Below are positions 48,985 through 58,212 of a stretch of 64,000 nt of DNA, one piece after another. The stretch is from Aureococcus anophagefferens (Eukaryota; Sar; Pelagophyceae; Pelagomonadales; Pelagomonadaceae), in NCBI RefSeq assembly GCF_000186865.1, contig NW_008705562.1:1281192-1345191 (forward strand), in the 5' to 3' direction. The first letter of the stretch is position 1. The number at the start of each line of letters is the position of its first letter. The notes under the pieces were generated by a model, which was not told the origin of the DNA, did no database searches, and saw only the letters and a program-made list of their open reading frames with translations. The translations under genes were made by a program, and so were the position numbers.

Positions 48985-50433
48985 ATGGCCGACTGCGTGA
49001 CGTGCTGCTGCGCGGAGTGCGGCCGGGGCGTCAAGTCCATCCGCTGCGAGCTGCAGTCCTGCATGCCGACGACGAAGAAGGACGGCCCCATCTGGATGCG
49101 GAGCCTCGTCTGCGCGCTCAACGTCTTCCTCACGCCCTGGTGCCTCATGTTCCACTGCGTGCGCATCTACGTCGTCCCCTGCATCTACTTCAGCTTCTGC
49201 TACGCGGACCTCCTCGCCTGCTGCTTCCCGCACTGGATGTTTCTAGACAAGGAGTTCCCGGCCGAGGACAAGAGCCTCGGCGCGCTCGAGACGTCCAAGG
49301 AGGGCGTGGAGTGGAAGCGCCTCGAGGCGCACCGCGCCGTCGGCGACGAGAAGCCGCCGACGATGAAGCTCTTCGAGGGCCACATCGAGGCCAAGGACGT
49401 GTGCCAGGGCGCGCTCGGCGACTGCTGGCTTCTGTCGGCGATCGCGTGCATGACGGAGTTCCACGGCGCGATCCAGCAGATCTTCTACTCGCACAAGGCG
49501 AACCCGCGGGGCAAGTACTACGTCGAGCTCTTCGACATCCAGGCGGGCAAGTGGGTCACGATCGTCGTCGACGACCTGTTCCCCCACAAGAACGGCAAGC
49601 TCATGTTCAGCCAGCCCAACGGCGACGAGGAGTGGGTGCTGATCCTGGAGAAGGCCTTCGCGAAGCTCTGCGGCTCCTACCACGCCATCGAGGGCGGCCT
49701 CGTGCTCTGGGCCTTCCAGGCCATGACGGGCGACGCCGTGTGCTCGTACGTCGTCGCGGACGACGGCAAGACCTGGGAGCGCCTCGACATGAAGCCCAAG
49801 CCCGACGACGCGAACAAGCGCAAGTGCGGCATGTTCACGACGGGCGAGCACCTCTTGGACGACGCCATGTACACGCTCCTCGTGAAACTGAAGCACAACG
49901 GCTGCGTCGTCGGCGCGGGGTCGCGCGGCAAGGACAACACGATCAGCGAGGGCCGCGGCAAGACGGGGGGCATCGTCCCGGGCCACGCCTACTCCATCAT
50001 CGACGCGAAGCACGTCGAGAACTTCCGCCTCGTCAAGCTCCGGAACCCGTGGGGCACGTTCGAGTGGGACGGCGACTGGGGCGACAAGAGCGAGCTCTGG
50101 GCGACGCACAAGCACGTCGCCTGGGCCTGCGGCTGGAAGAAGGACGCGCCCGACGACGGCACGTTCTGGATGTCCTGGGAGGACTTCGTCAAGTACTTCG
50201 ACGGCCTCGACGTCTGCTTCCGCACGCAGGGCATGCGCGAGCTCCAGTTCGAGGTCGCGGAGGAGTGCGGCGCCTGCGGGCCCTTCGTCGGCGGGCTCTA
50301 CGGCATCGGCCGCTTCTTCTGCCTCTGCCAGGGCCTCTACAAGATGTGGTGCGTCCGCAAGGGCACCGAGGAGGAGCTCGAGGACTTCGAGAAGGGCACG
50401 CTCAAGGCGTCCGACATCAAGTCCCACGTGTGA
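48985..50433 (+). CDS. Membrane-associated calpain-type cysteine protease
   Basis: 482 residues. Catalytic triad visible: Cys147 in QGALGDCWLLSA, His in PGHAYSIID, Asn in LRNPWGTFEWDGDW. The N-terminal 85 residues are Cys-rich and hydrophobic (CVTCCCAECG; LVCALNVFLTPWCLMFHCVRIYVVPCIYFSFCYADLLACCF), suggesting palmitoylation or one to two membrane segments. No C2 or EF-hand domain follows the protease core; the C-terminus has another CGACGPFVGGLYGIGRFFCLCQG patch. Calpains are Ca2+-regulated limited proteases. The ATG at 48985 begins the Cys-rich domain; upstream frame lies in the repeats. Confidence 0.9.
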   Translation: MADCVTCCCAECGRGVKSIRCELQSCMPTTKKDGPIWMRSLVCALNVFLTPWCLMFHCVRIYVVPCIYFSFCYADLLACCFPHWMFLDKEFPAEDKSLGALETSKEGVEWKRLEAHRAVGDEKPPTMKLFEGHIEAKDVCQGALGDCWLLSAIACMTEFHGAIQQIFYSHKANPRGKYYVELFDIQAGKWVTIVVDDLFPHKNGKLMFSQPNGDEEWVLILEKAFAKLCGSYHAIEGGLVLWAFQAMTGDAVCSYVVADDGKTWERLDMKPKPDDANKRKCGMFTTGEHLLDDAMYTLLVKLKHNGCVVGAGSRGKDNTISEGRGKTGGIVPGHAYSIIDAKHVENFRLVKLRNPWGTFEWDGDWGDKSELWATHKHVAWACGWKKDAPDDGTFWMSWEDFVKYFDGLDVCFRTQGMRELQFEVAEECGACGPFVGGLYGIGRFFCLCQGLYKMWCVRKGTEEELEDFEKGTLKASDIKSHV

Positions 50434-50800
50434 TCAACCCCCCCATCGTGATCAAGCCCCAAGGCCCTCCCCATCGACGCCCCTCGTCAATCCGCGAAAA
50501 AGACGCGTGCCTCGTTGACGTAAGCCGTGAAGTTTGCTCAAGAGCTCCGGACGCCGAGGCAAGTCGCGAAGCTTCGCCAACTCCAAGTCCAACTCCAGCT
50601 TACTAAACTTCACCTTGAATTCTGTATCCGCGGTCCCTCCCGCGGCGCCGAGCGCCTCGACGCCGGACCGGGGCTGCCCGCGTTCACACCAGCCGGACCG
50701 CCCAGCTCGCGCGGCACCGGGGCTGCCCGGCACTCACATAGACGCCTTCTCGAAGATCACCCGCCCAGCTCGCGCGGCACCGGGGCTGCCCGGCACTCAC
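50434..50800. other. Intergenic region, 367 bp
   Basis: Between the calpain stop and the two-TM gene start. Contains the first copy of the 63-bp duplication (50698-50760) and a more degenerate partial third copy near 50666-50692 (GGACCGGGGCTGCCCGCG). The frame upstream of ATG 50801 is open for 89 codons but has no ATG. No separate gene seen. Confidence 0.5.
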
Positions 50801-50823
50801 ATGGACGCCTTCTCGAAGATCAC
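50698..50823 (+). repeat. 63-bp tandem duplication spanning the start codon
   Basis: Copies at 50698-50760 and 50761-50823 differ at a single base: the first has CACATAGACGCC, the second CACATGGACGCC. Only the second copy keeps the ATG used by the gene; the first has ATA. See the corresponding finding. Confidence 0.92.
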
Positions 50824-51481
50824 CGACATCGAGGACGCCTCCGGCGACGTCGAGGCGCCGCCCGACGACGCGGCGAAGCTGGCCAAGGTCGCGGGCCTCA
50901 TGGGGAAGAAGCCGGCCGGCGGCGCGGACCCCTGGCGGGGCACGCTCGTGGCCGCCGGCGCGAAGCCGATCAAGCCGACGATCGTCGTCGGCGATCACAG
51001 GTCGAGCAAGTGGGCCCACATCCGCCAGGAGCTCACGGACGTCGGCATCGGCGTCGACGACGCGGCGCAGGCGGGCCTGACGAAGAAGCAGCGGGCGAAG
51101 CTGCTGGAGACGCAGCGGGAGATCCTGGCCATGGGCAAGGAGGCCTGGATCGCGAAGATCGACGAGGCCCGCATCCAGCGGAAGCTCTCCGGCGTCATCG
51201 CCATCCTCATGGCCCTCGCGGTGAGCTACTACGCGGGCGAGATGTTCGTCATCGTCGACGACAGCGGGGGCAAGGTCCCCGCCGTCGTGAGGCTCATCGT
51301 GTTCTGCTCCACGGTCTGGGCCCTCATCACGCTCCTCTTCCTGCTCCGCCAGTGCGCGTCCGACACGAAGCACGACAACCTCCTCGACAAAGCGAGGCAG
51401 GCCCTCGAGGACCGCGAGATCCGCCAGCGCCAGGAGGCGCGGGAGGCGCGCCACGCGGCGCGGGGGAGCCGCGACGACTAA
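50801..51481 (+). CDS. Two-TM helical membrane protein
   Basis: 226 residues starting MDAFSKITDIEDA. A soluble helical N-half includes KKQRAKLLETQREILAMGKEAWIAKIDEARIQRKL. Two hydrophobic segments (LSGVIAILMALAVSYYAGEMFVIV and VVRLIVFCSTVWALITLLFLL) are joined by a short loop, giving a hairpin with both ends on the same side. The tail is a charged coiled coil (ALEDREIRQRQEAREARHAARG). Family unknown. The start codon lies in the second copy of a tandem duplication. Confidence 0.6.
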   Translation: MDAFSKITDIEDASGDVEAPPDDAAKLAKVAGLMGKKPAGGADPWRGTLVAAGAKPIKPTIVVGDHRSSKWAHIRQELTDVGIGVDDAAQAGLTKKQRAKLLETQREILAMGKEAWIAKIDEARIQRKLSGVIAILMALAVSYYAGEMFVIVDDSGGKVPAVVRLIVFCSTVWALITLLFLLRQCASDTKHDNLLDKARQALEDREIRQRQEAREARHAARGSRDD

Positions 51482-51489
51482 CAGTTACG

Positions 51490-53569
51490 TTACGACGCGG
51501 CGTTCGTGAGCGCGATGAAGTCCCGGAGGCCCCGCGCGAGGCGGTCGTGGCGGTCGAGGCGCCCGCACCGCGAGAGGAGGTACCACGCGTCCGCGGCCCG
51601 GAGGAAGGCCGGGCGCCCGCCGATGAGCGCGAGCGCGACGTCGGGCGGCAGGACCGGCGAGCACGCGTAGGCCGCGAGGCACAGAGGCGACGCGCCGCCG
51701 AGGAGCAGCGCCGCGGCGACGAGCGCGCCGGCCGCGACCGCCGCGAGGAGCGCGCGGCGCGAGCACGCGAAGACGACGTCGCCGGAGAGGAGCTGCGCGC
51801 GCACGGCGTCGGAGATGGACTCGACGACGACGTCGCGCGTCGCGCGCGCCTCGTTGCCGTCGGCGTCGGCGACGACGTACTCGACGCGAAAGTGCGCGCG
51901 CTCGCTCGTCTCGAGCTCGGGCCGCCGCTCGATGGCGCCGATGCGCACGCGGTGCGAGAGGTCGTGGCGCCGCCTGCTGCGGCCGTCGACGGGCACGAGG
52001 TCGTGCGCCGCGAAGCACGGATTCGCGGTCTCGCAGAAGGGGTCGGACCCGTCCGCGGCCCCGCGCGCGTGTAGCGCCAGAATCTCGTCGGCCGCGAACG
52101 TCAGACCGCCCGTGTCCGCGATGGACGCGTAGGCCCCGTCGACGGACGCGAGGCCCCTCACGTTCGCCGCGCGGAAGCGCCGCGGGGCGCAGCCCGCGCC
52201 CGCGCAGGAGAGCACCGGCGGCCGTGCGTCCGCGCAGCCCGTGCCGCCGAGCTTGCCGTCGCCCGCGGCGCCGTCGGCGCAGTCGCAGGCGTAGGCGCCG
52301 CGCGTGTTCCGGCAGACGGCCGTCGGCGCGCAGGCGTGGCGGAACCTGGCGCAGGGCCCCGCGTAGACGCACTCGTTGACGTCGTCGACGACGACGGTCC
52401 GGTTCATGGCCCAGCGCGACCCGTCGAGCCAGGGCGCGTCGACGGCGTAGGCGACGACGAAGGTGCCCACGCGGGGCAGGCACGCGCCGAGCGGGCCGTC
52501 GGGGAAGGCCACGGACGTCGAGATGCGCCGCGAGTCGCCGCCGCGGTCGTCGACGCCCGCGACGCCCGCCTCGACGTAGGAGTCGCCCTGCCGCAGCCGC
52601 ACGACGGCGTCGCCGAGGAGGCCGAGCCGCGGCGCCGCGGCGTCGACGCAGAGCTCGCCGCCGGCGCCGTCGTCGACCTTGGCGTAGCCCAGCTCGGGCG
52701 CGCAGGTCGCGCCCGCGGCGCCGGCGACGCAGCGGCAGTGCTTCGGGCACGCGACGTCGTCGCAGGCGTCGGGCCGCGAGCAGCGGCCCAGGGCGTCCTC
52801 GGGGACGCCGTCCGCGCAGACGCACCGGAAGCCGCCCCGCAGCGAGACGCGCGACGCGACCGTCGGCGACCAGAGGGCGCTCGGCGGCGCGCCCCCGGGC
52901 ACGCAGCTCCGGTCCGGCGGGCACACGTCCCGGCCGCCGGCCGCGCAGGGGTCGCTCGCGCATTTGAACGCGCCGCGGCAGTCGTCGCCCGCGCAGCACT
53001 CCTTCGTGTCCGCGTGGCCCCAGCAGAGCTCCGCGGGGGAGCCCGGCGCGCGCACGCCGAAGGCGGCGCCACGGCACGCGCAGTCGTAGCCTACCGAGCG
53101 CGACGGTAACAATGTTTCATCGTTTTCCCAGCGGACATCTCTCGAAAATCGTCACGGCCACGGGACGCTGGTCGTCGCCGCCGACCGTGTTCGCGCAGGC
53201 GGCGGAGGCGTCGCAGCGATGCCGCCAGGCGGCGTCGTGCGTCGCGCACTCGTCGGTGTCCGCGACGTCGTAGACGACCCGCAGGCAGCTCTCGACGAGT
53301 TCGCCGCCGTCGCGCCGCGCCACGTCGACGTCGATCTCCCGCGTGCCGACGCTGCGCGCGTCCAGGTCCGCGCCGCTGTAGGACCATTTCACGCTGTCCA
53401 GGGTGCGCGGGAACTCCTCCTGGAGCCGCTGGAGCACGATACTCCGCACGAGCGCCATGTCGCGCGGCGCGTCGGCCTGCGAAAAGTTCCTCCCGAGCGC
53501 GACGCGCGCGCAGTCGTCGGACGACGCGAGCTGGAGCAGCAGCAGCAGCAGCCCATGATATTGTGCCAT
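51490..53569 (-). CDS. Type I membrane protein with EGF and DUF5011-like domains, split by an introner
   Basis: Exons 53179-53569 and 51490-53090, joined inside a Gly codon, give 663 residues. Signal peptide MAQYHGLLLLLLQLASS. The exon junction falls inside a calcium-binding EGF repeat, DTDECATHDAAWRHRCDASAACANTVG-G-YDCACRG, and splicing is needed to complete it. Further on: Cys-rich EGF-like segments, a DUF5011/HYR-like beta-sandwich (PRLGLLGDAVVRLRQGDSYVEAGVAGVDDRGGDSRRI), another Ca-EGF (DVNECVYAGPCARFRHACAPTAVCRNTRGAYACDC), then one TM segment (LLAAVAAGALVAAALLLGGASPLCLAAYA) and a short basic tail. Surface adhesion or receptor role is inferred. Confidence 0.8.
53091..53170 (-). mobile_element. 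Introner F (family 3, 80 bp)
   Basis: In gene sense begins CAGCGTCCCGTGGCCGTGAC and ends GTTACCGTCGCGCTCGGTAG. Flanking 8-mers are GCGACGAC (upstream, intronic copy) and GCTACGAC (downstream, exonic copy), a duplication with one mismatch, on the plus strand at 53171-53178 and 53083-53090. Predicted intron 53091-53178 (88 bp), GC-AG. The mismatch is in the copy removed by splicing, where mutation is free. Same length and orientation to its host as introner E. Confidence 0.88.
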
Positions 53570-53684
53570 CGCGCTTTTAGGCGCACTGCAACTCGCCGTT
53601 GTTGAATGTGAGGCTGCCCCTGAATCCAGCGCGCTCCTCGAGATGTTGGTGTGACCGGGGAGTGGGAGGAGGACGTCCCCGAGG
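53570..53684. promoter_or_regulatory. Shared divergent start region, EGF protein / LRR-EF-hand protein
   Basis: 115 bp between divergent ATGs; includes AT-richer TTGTTGAATGTGAGG. No specific element recognised. Confidence 0.35.
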
Positions 53685-56600
53685 ATGCAGCGTCTCTCCC
53701 ACAACCGAGAGAAGATCAAATGGGGCGTCGACAAGGAGCACTCGACGCCCTTCGCGCTCGACACGCTCGTGTCGCTGGCCCAAGGAGTGGAGCACGCGGC
53801 GCAGATCATGAAGGTCGAGCACGAGGACGAGCCCGAGGTCGACGTCGACGAGTCGACGATCGGCGACCTCACCGTCGACAGCGAGATGAGCGACCTGGAC
53901 GTGTGGCTGAACCGCGTCACGTCGCTGGGCAAGCGCGCGTCCGCGGGGAAGTGGCGGCCGCCCGTCGCCGCGCTCGGCCGCCTCGAGACGCTCCAGCCGG
54001 TTCCGCAGCCGCTGCCGTCCATCCTGTCGCGGCCGACGACGAGCGAGCTGCCGCGGCCCGCGACGGCGGAGGACGGCGACGGCCTGCCCCTCGGCGTCTG
54101 CGCGCCGTCGGCCGCGCGCGCGTCCAAGGGCGACCCGCTCGCGTACCACGGGGGCCAGGAGGGCCGGGCCCACTTCTTCTCCATCGCGAAGAACATCCAC
54201 GACCGGCCCGCCGACGCCGACACCGTGCGCCACTGGCTCGAGGAGGACCTGGACGTCGACGACCTGAGCCGGGGCCGCCCCCGGAGCCCGAGCTCCGGCG
54301 GCGGCGGCGCGAGCCCGGTTAGAGTGAGCCGCGTCGAGGGCGCCGCGGCGCGCGTCTTCTGCGAGGTGCTCAAGAGCAAGTCGCTGCCGCCGCGGCCCAC
54401 GCTCGCGCGGCTCCACGCGGGGCACCGCCACCTCGACGCGACCGGCGCGAGCCTCGGCGACGACTTCGGCGAGGCGCTGATCCTGGCTCTCCCCCAGCTC
54501 CCGGGCCTCGAGAAGCTGAGCCTGGGCGAGAACTCGCTGACGGACCGCACGATCGAGCCCCTGCTCCGGGGGCTCATCGCCATCGGCCAGCTCACGTCGC
54601 TCGACCTCTCGCGAAACGACATCGACGCGGGCGGCGCCGCGGCGCTCCGCGAGTTCGTGTCCAACGGCGACTGCCCGTTAGAGGAGCTCGTGCTCCGCCA
54701 CGCGGACATCGACGACGACGACTGCCGCGCGCTCTGCGAGTCGCTCGCGTCGAACCGGGAGTCGCGGCTGCGGACGCTCGACGTCGGCGACAATCTCGTG
54801 GGCCTCAACGAGGGGCGGAACCTCTGCGTGCCCGACTACGTGACCGGCGGCGAGGCCCTGGCGTCGGCGCTCGGCGTCAACGTGTCCCTGACGAAGCTGG
54901 ACCTCTCCTGGAACGCGCTCCGCGACGAGTCCGCGCGCGCGCTCGGCCGCGCCTTCGCGGACAACGCGTCGCTCTTCGACGTCAACCTGGAGTACAACGG
55001 CTTCGGGGACGCGGGCTGCGAGGCCGTGGCCATGGCCCTCGAGCAGAACAGCGGCATGCGCATCCTGCGCCTCGCGCACAACGGCGTCCGCCAGCGGGGC
55101 GCGTTCGTCATGGGCTGCTGCCTCGGCTACCGGCGCAAGCCCTTCCACAAGCTGACCTTCATGGGCAACCACCCGGGCGCCATCGGGGCCCGGTCGTTGC
55201 TGGCGGCCGTGCGCGCGCGGCGGGGCGAGTTCATGGTGCACATGGACGGCTGCAGCACGCACGAGACGAACGAGGACGCGCGGTTCTTCGACGTGCTCAA
55301 GCCCGCGGGCGCCTACAAGCTGAAGCTCGACGAGCCCTACGACTACTGCGTCGCCCGGAGCCTGCTCACGGTGGCGACGCACCGCCCGGGCTGCAAGTTC
55401 GCGTCGCTGTCCGTCGCGCCGGGCGACGACCCGCGCGCGCACGCCGCCGACGTCAAGCTCTCGCGCACGGAGATCACGCCGGAGCAGGAGCGCATCCTCG
55501 TGTGGAAGCCCATCATCGCCCACATCATGGCGCGGGGCGCCTTCCCCCACCACAAGCTCGAGGAGGTGCTGGGCAAGTGCCACCTGCACCCGCCGCCGCA
55601 CGCGCTCCAGCGCATCCGCGAGCACGTCGACGGCCACCTCCAGGGCTTCCTCACGACGGGCAAGCAGCCCAAGTCGGCGACGAAGCTGCGGACCGACGGG
55701 TCGCTCAACAGCAAGTTCGAGCACGCGGAGCGCAAGGTCGAGCACGCGGCGCAGATCTCGCGCGGCCGCGGGTCCATCGACAAGGGCAAGGAGGGCGGCC
55801 GCGGCAAGCTCACGCACGAGGTCATGTTCGACATGATCTTCCGCGGCGCGTTCAAGATCGTCGACGTCGACGGCTCCGGCGAGCTCAGCGCCGCGGAGAT
55901 CGCCGAGTGCGGGTCCCTCCTCGGCACGAACATGGACGAGGACGAGGCGCGGCGCGTCATCGAGGAGCACGACAAGGGCCACGACGGCGCCCTCTCCGAG
56001 TCGGAGTACGTCGCCTACATGCTCAAGGTCTTCCTCAACGCCCCGACGGGCGCGTCGGCGCCCCTCGTCGACAAGGACGGCCAGGTCTGGGACGTGCCGC
56101 GCGACGGCGCCATGACCGCGGTCTTCGAGTGCGAGGACGGCTCCAACGGCCACGCCTGCCACATCGGCAGCGACGCGGGCGTGCGCGGCCTGCTGGCCAT
56201 GATCAACAGCGCGTCGACGGACCTCGAGAAGCTCAAGCTCTTCGACTGCGCGACGGCCGAGGGCGGCGCGTCGGGCTTCTTCACGTTCGCGCAGGGCCAG
56301 CAGATCATCGACATGTGCAGCCGCACGGCCCACCTCGACGTCTACGAGATGTGCCGGAAGCTGGCGACGTCCATGGCGTCGCCCGAGGACTGCACGGCGC
56401 TCCTCGCGCACAACCTCCGCGAGGACCAGCAGCTCGCGCTGCGCTGCGAGCTCGGCCCGCCGCTCTGGCGGACCTGCGTGGGCAGCCTCGGCGGCCACTA
56501 CTGCCTCGACCTGGCCAGCGTCGGCGACCGCGAGATGCTCGAGCTGCTCATGAACAAGAGCAACGGCGAGCAGGTCAACTGCCGGCGCTGGAAGCAGGCG

Positions 56601-57968
56601 GACGTGTCGCAGCAGGGCAGGTGGAGCGGCCTCCTCCGCAACGTGCGGCTCAACCGCGCGCCCTACGGCAAGCTGCTGGCCATCGAGAGCCTCCCCGCCT
56701 GTGGCATGCTGTCCTTCGACGTCGTGCCCATGAACCGGCCGCGCGAGGGCGACGCTGCCATGGACGGCGAGCGCTTCGAGGGCATGCTCTCGTCCGTCAA
56801 GGCGCGCGAGTGGCGCGCGGGCGCGAACCCGCCGGAGAAGTCGAAGCTGCTGTCGAAGCGCGAGAAGAAGAAGGCGGCGCTGAACAAGAAGAAGGGCGAC
56901 GACGGCGCGCTGCCGCCCGTCGCCAAGGCGCCGCCGCGCGCGGGCGCCAGGGGCCGGAAGAACGCGGGCGACGAGGCGGTCTGGCCCTACGCGCCCGACT
57001 GGCCGCGGCGGCGCGGCGCGGCGCTGCTCACGGAGGACCAGACGACGGCGCTCGCGTCGCAGCTCGTCGAGTCGTCGCTCGAGGGCTTCGCGACCGCTGG
57101 CGTCGACGCGGACGAGACCGCGGCCGTCGAGGGCCGCGCGCCGGAGCCGCCGCCGGAGCCCAAGGCGCCGCCGGGCCGGTCCACGCGCCGGCCGCCGGCC
57201 GCGGAGGCCCCGCCGGCCAACGACCCGCTCCGGCCGAAGATCCGCTACCTCCGCGTCTCGAAGCGCGCGGGCTGCGCGGGCGCCGTCGACGGCGACGACG
57301 CGCGGAAGCTCCACCTGCCCAAGGTCGAGCCCCTCGCCTGGCTCACGATCCGCCTCACGGCCCTCGAGGTGCGGGCGACCAAGGCCTTCTTCACCGCGGC
57401 GCAGGCCGCGGCGCTCTGGGACCTCATGCCCGAGGGCGAGGCCTGGGCCGAGCTCCGCGTCCAGCTCCTCGTGATCCTGTACCGGCGCATCGTCGACGTC
57501 GAGAACCTGCACACGGCGCTCCTCTGCCGCGTGTCGCACCGCGACCTCCTCCGCGTCCGCCACCGCCTCGGCCCGCTCGCGGTCTTCAACCCGCGGCACC
57601 CGGACGGCTACCACCGCTACACGCTGAGCAAGCACGACGAGCGCGAGGTCGTCAAGATCCTCGTCAAGCTCGCCGACGAGGAGGACGGCAAGCAGTGGTA
57701 CAAGGAGCTCTACAAGCGCTCCGAGGGCTTCGCCGACTCCGACTGGACGCCGGGCTGGACGCTGCCCGTGACCTGGACGGACCCCGAGCCCAAGGACCCC
57801 ACGGACATCCACGTCCCGCGCAGCGGCACGGTCCAGTTCGAGTGGAAGTGCTCCAAGCCCGCCTGGCACGTCCGCGACAGCCTCCTCCACGTCGTCGCCG
57901 CGGGCTCCGCGCCCGCGCACGCGAACCTGCTCCGCATCACGAACCAGGGCCACGTGCTCCACAGGTAA
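53685..57968 (+). CDS. Large LRR / EF-hand protein
   Basis: 1,427 residues. About residues 250-520 are leucine-rich repeats of the ribonuclease-inhibitor type (LEKLSLGENSLTD, LTSLDLSRNDIDAGGAAAL, LEELVLRHADIDDDDC, LTKLDLSWNALRDESARAL, MRILRLAHNGVRQRG). An EF-hand pair follows near 725-790: DVDGSGELSAAE is a good calcium loop, DKGHDGALSESE a plausible one. A helical segment DLEKLKLFDCATAEGGASGFFTFAQGQQIIDMC comes next, then a basic region (KSKLLSKREKKKAALNKKKG), a Pro-rich linker and an unassigned 250-residue C-terminal domain. No signal or TM. The stop codon overlaps CACAG|GTAAGG, a strong splice-donor sequence, so a further exon is possible. Confidence 0.8.
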   Translation: MQRLSHNREKIKWGVDKEHSTPFALDTLVSLAQGVEHAAQIMKVEHEDEPEVDVDESTIGDLTVDSEMSDLDVWLNRVTSLGKRASAGKWRPPVAALGRLETLQPVPQPLPSILSRPTTSELPRPATAEDGDGLPLGVCAPSAARASKGDPLAYHGGQEGRAHFFSIAKNIHDRPADADTVRHWLEEDLDVDDLSRGRPRSPSSGGGGASPVRVSRVEGAAARVFCEVLKSKSLPPRPTLARLHAGHRHLDATGASLGDDFGEALILALPQLPGLEKLSLGENSLTDRTIEPLLRGLIAIGQLTSLDLSRNDIDAGGAAALREFVSNGDCPLEELVLRHADIDDDDCRALCESLASNRESRLRTLDVGDNLVGLNEGRNLCVPDYVTGGEALASALGVNVSLTKLDLSWNALRDESARALGRAFADNASLFDVNLEYNGFGDAGCEAVAMALEQNSGMRILRLAHNGVRQRGAFVMGCCLGYRRKPFHKLTFMGNHPGAIGARSLLAAVRARRGEFMVHMDGCSTHETNEDARFFDVLKPAGAYKLKLDEPYDYCVARSLLTVATHRPGCKFASLSVAPGDDPRAHAADVKLSRTEITPEQERILVWKPIIAHIMARGAFPHHKLEEVLGKCHLHPPPHALQRIREHVDGHLQGFLTTGKQPKSATKLRTDGSLNSKFEHAERKVEHAAQISRGRGSIDKGKEGGRGKLTHEVMFDMIFRGAFKIVDVDGSGELSAAEIAECGSLLGTNMDEDEARRVIEEHDKGHDGALSESEYVAYMLKVFLNAPTGASAPLVDKDGQVWDVPRDGAMTAVFECEDGSNGHACHIGSDAGVRGLLAMINSASTDLEKLKLFDCATAEGGASGFFTFAQGQQIIDMCSRTAHLDVYEMCRKLATSMASPEDCTALLAHNLREDQQLALRCELGPPLWRTCVGSLGGHYCLDLASVGDREMLELLMNKSNGEQVNCRRWKQADVSQQGRWSGLLRNVRLNRAPYGKLLAIESLPACGMLSFDVVPMNRPREGDAAMDGERFEGMLSSVKAREWRAGANPPEKSKLLSKREKKKAALNKKKGDDGALPPVAKAPPRAGARGRKNAGDEAVWPYAPDWPRRRGAALLTEDQTTALASQLVESSLEGFATAGVDADETAAVEGRAPEPPPEPKAPPGRSTRRPPAAEAPPANDPLRPKIRYLRVSKRAGCAGAVDGDDARKLHLPKVEPLAWLTIRLTALEVRATKAFFTAAQAAALWDLMPEGEAWAELRVQLLVILYRRIVDVENLHTALLCRVSHRDLLRVRHRLGPLAVFNPRHPDGYHRYTLSKHDEREVVKILVKLADEEDGKQWYKELYKRSEGFADSDWTPGWTLPVTWTDPEPKDPTDIHVPRSGTVQFEWKCSKPAWHVRDSLLHVVAAGSAPAHANLLRITNQGHVLHR

Positions 57969-58037
57969 GGGCCCAATTAGCTATCGCACGCGGGGGGGGG
58001 TCCCAGCTCGCCGGCCTACGTCGTCGCCAGGCCTGCG

Positions 58038-58073
58038 CAGCTGCGAAGTCAGCTGCGGACTTAGCTGCGGCTG
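58038..58073 (+). repeat. 12-bp tandem repeat (three units)
   Basis: CAGCTGCGAAGT, CAGCTGCGGACT, TAGCTGCGGCTG in the 244-bp space between the LRR/EF-hand and EP-repeat genes. A run of nine G bases lies nearby at about 57992. Nothing else was recognised in that space. Confidence 0.7.
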
Positions 58074-58212
58074 TGCGGGCGACGCTCGGTGACCTCCATG
58101 CCGAAAGTCAAGGTGTATGGGAAACATGCCCAAAGTTGACGTTGGCGTGCAGCCCCACGCAACGATGGATCTCGTCTTTAGCTAGCTCTAGAGCGACCGC
58201 CTCGACTGCGCC

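Noticed and set aside
13941..53170. A transposase gene that could drive the introners
   Set aside because: None of the identified coding regions resembles a transposase, so the elements are non-autonomous and the enzyme must be elsewhere.
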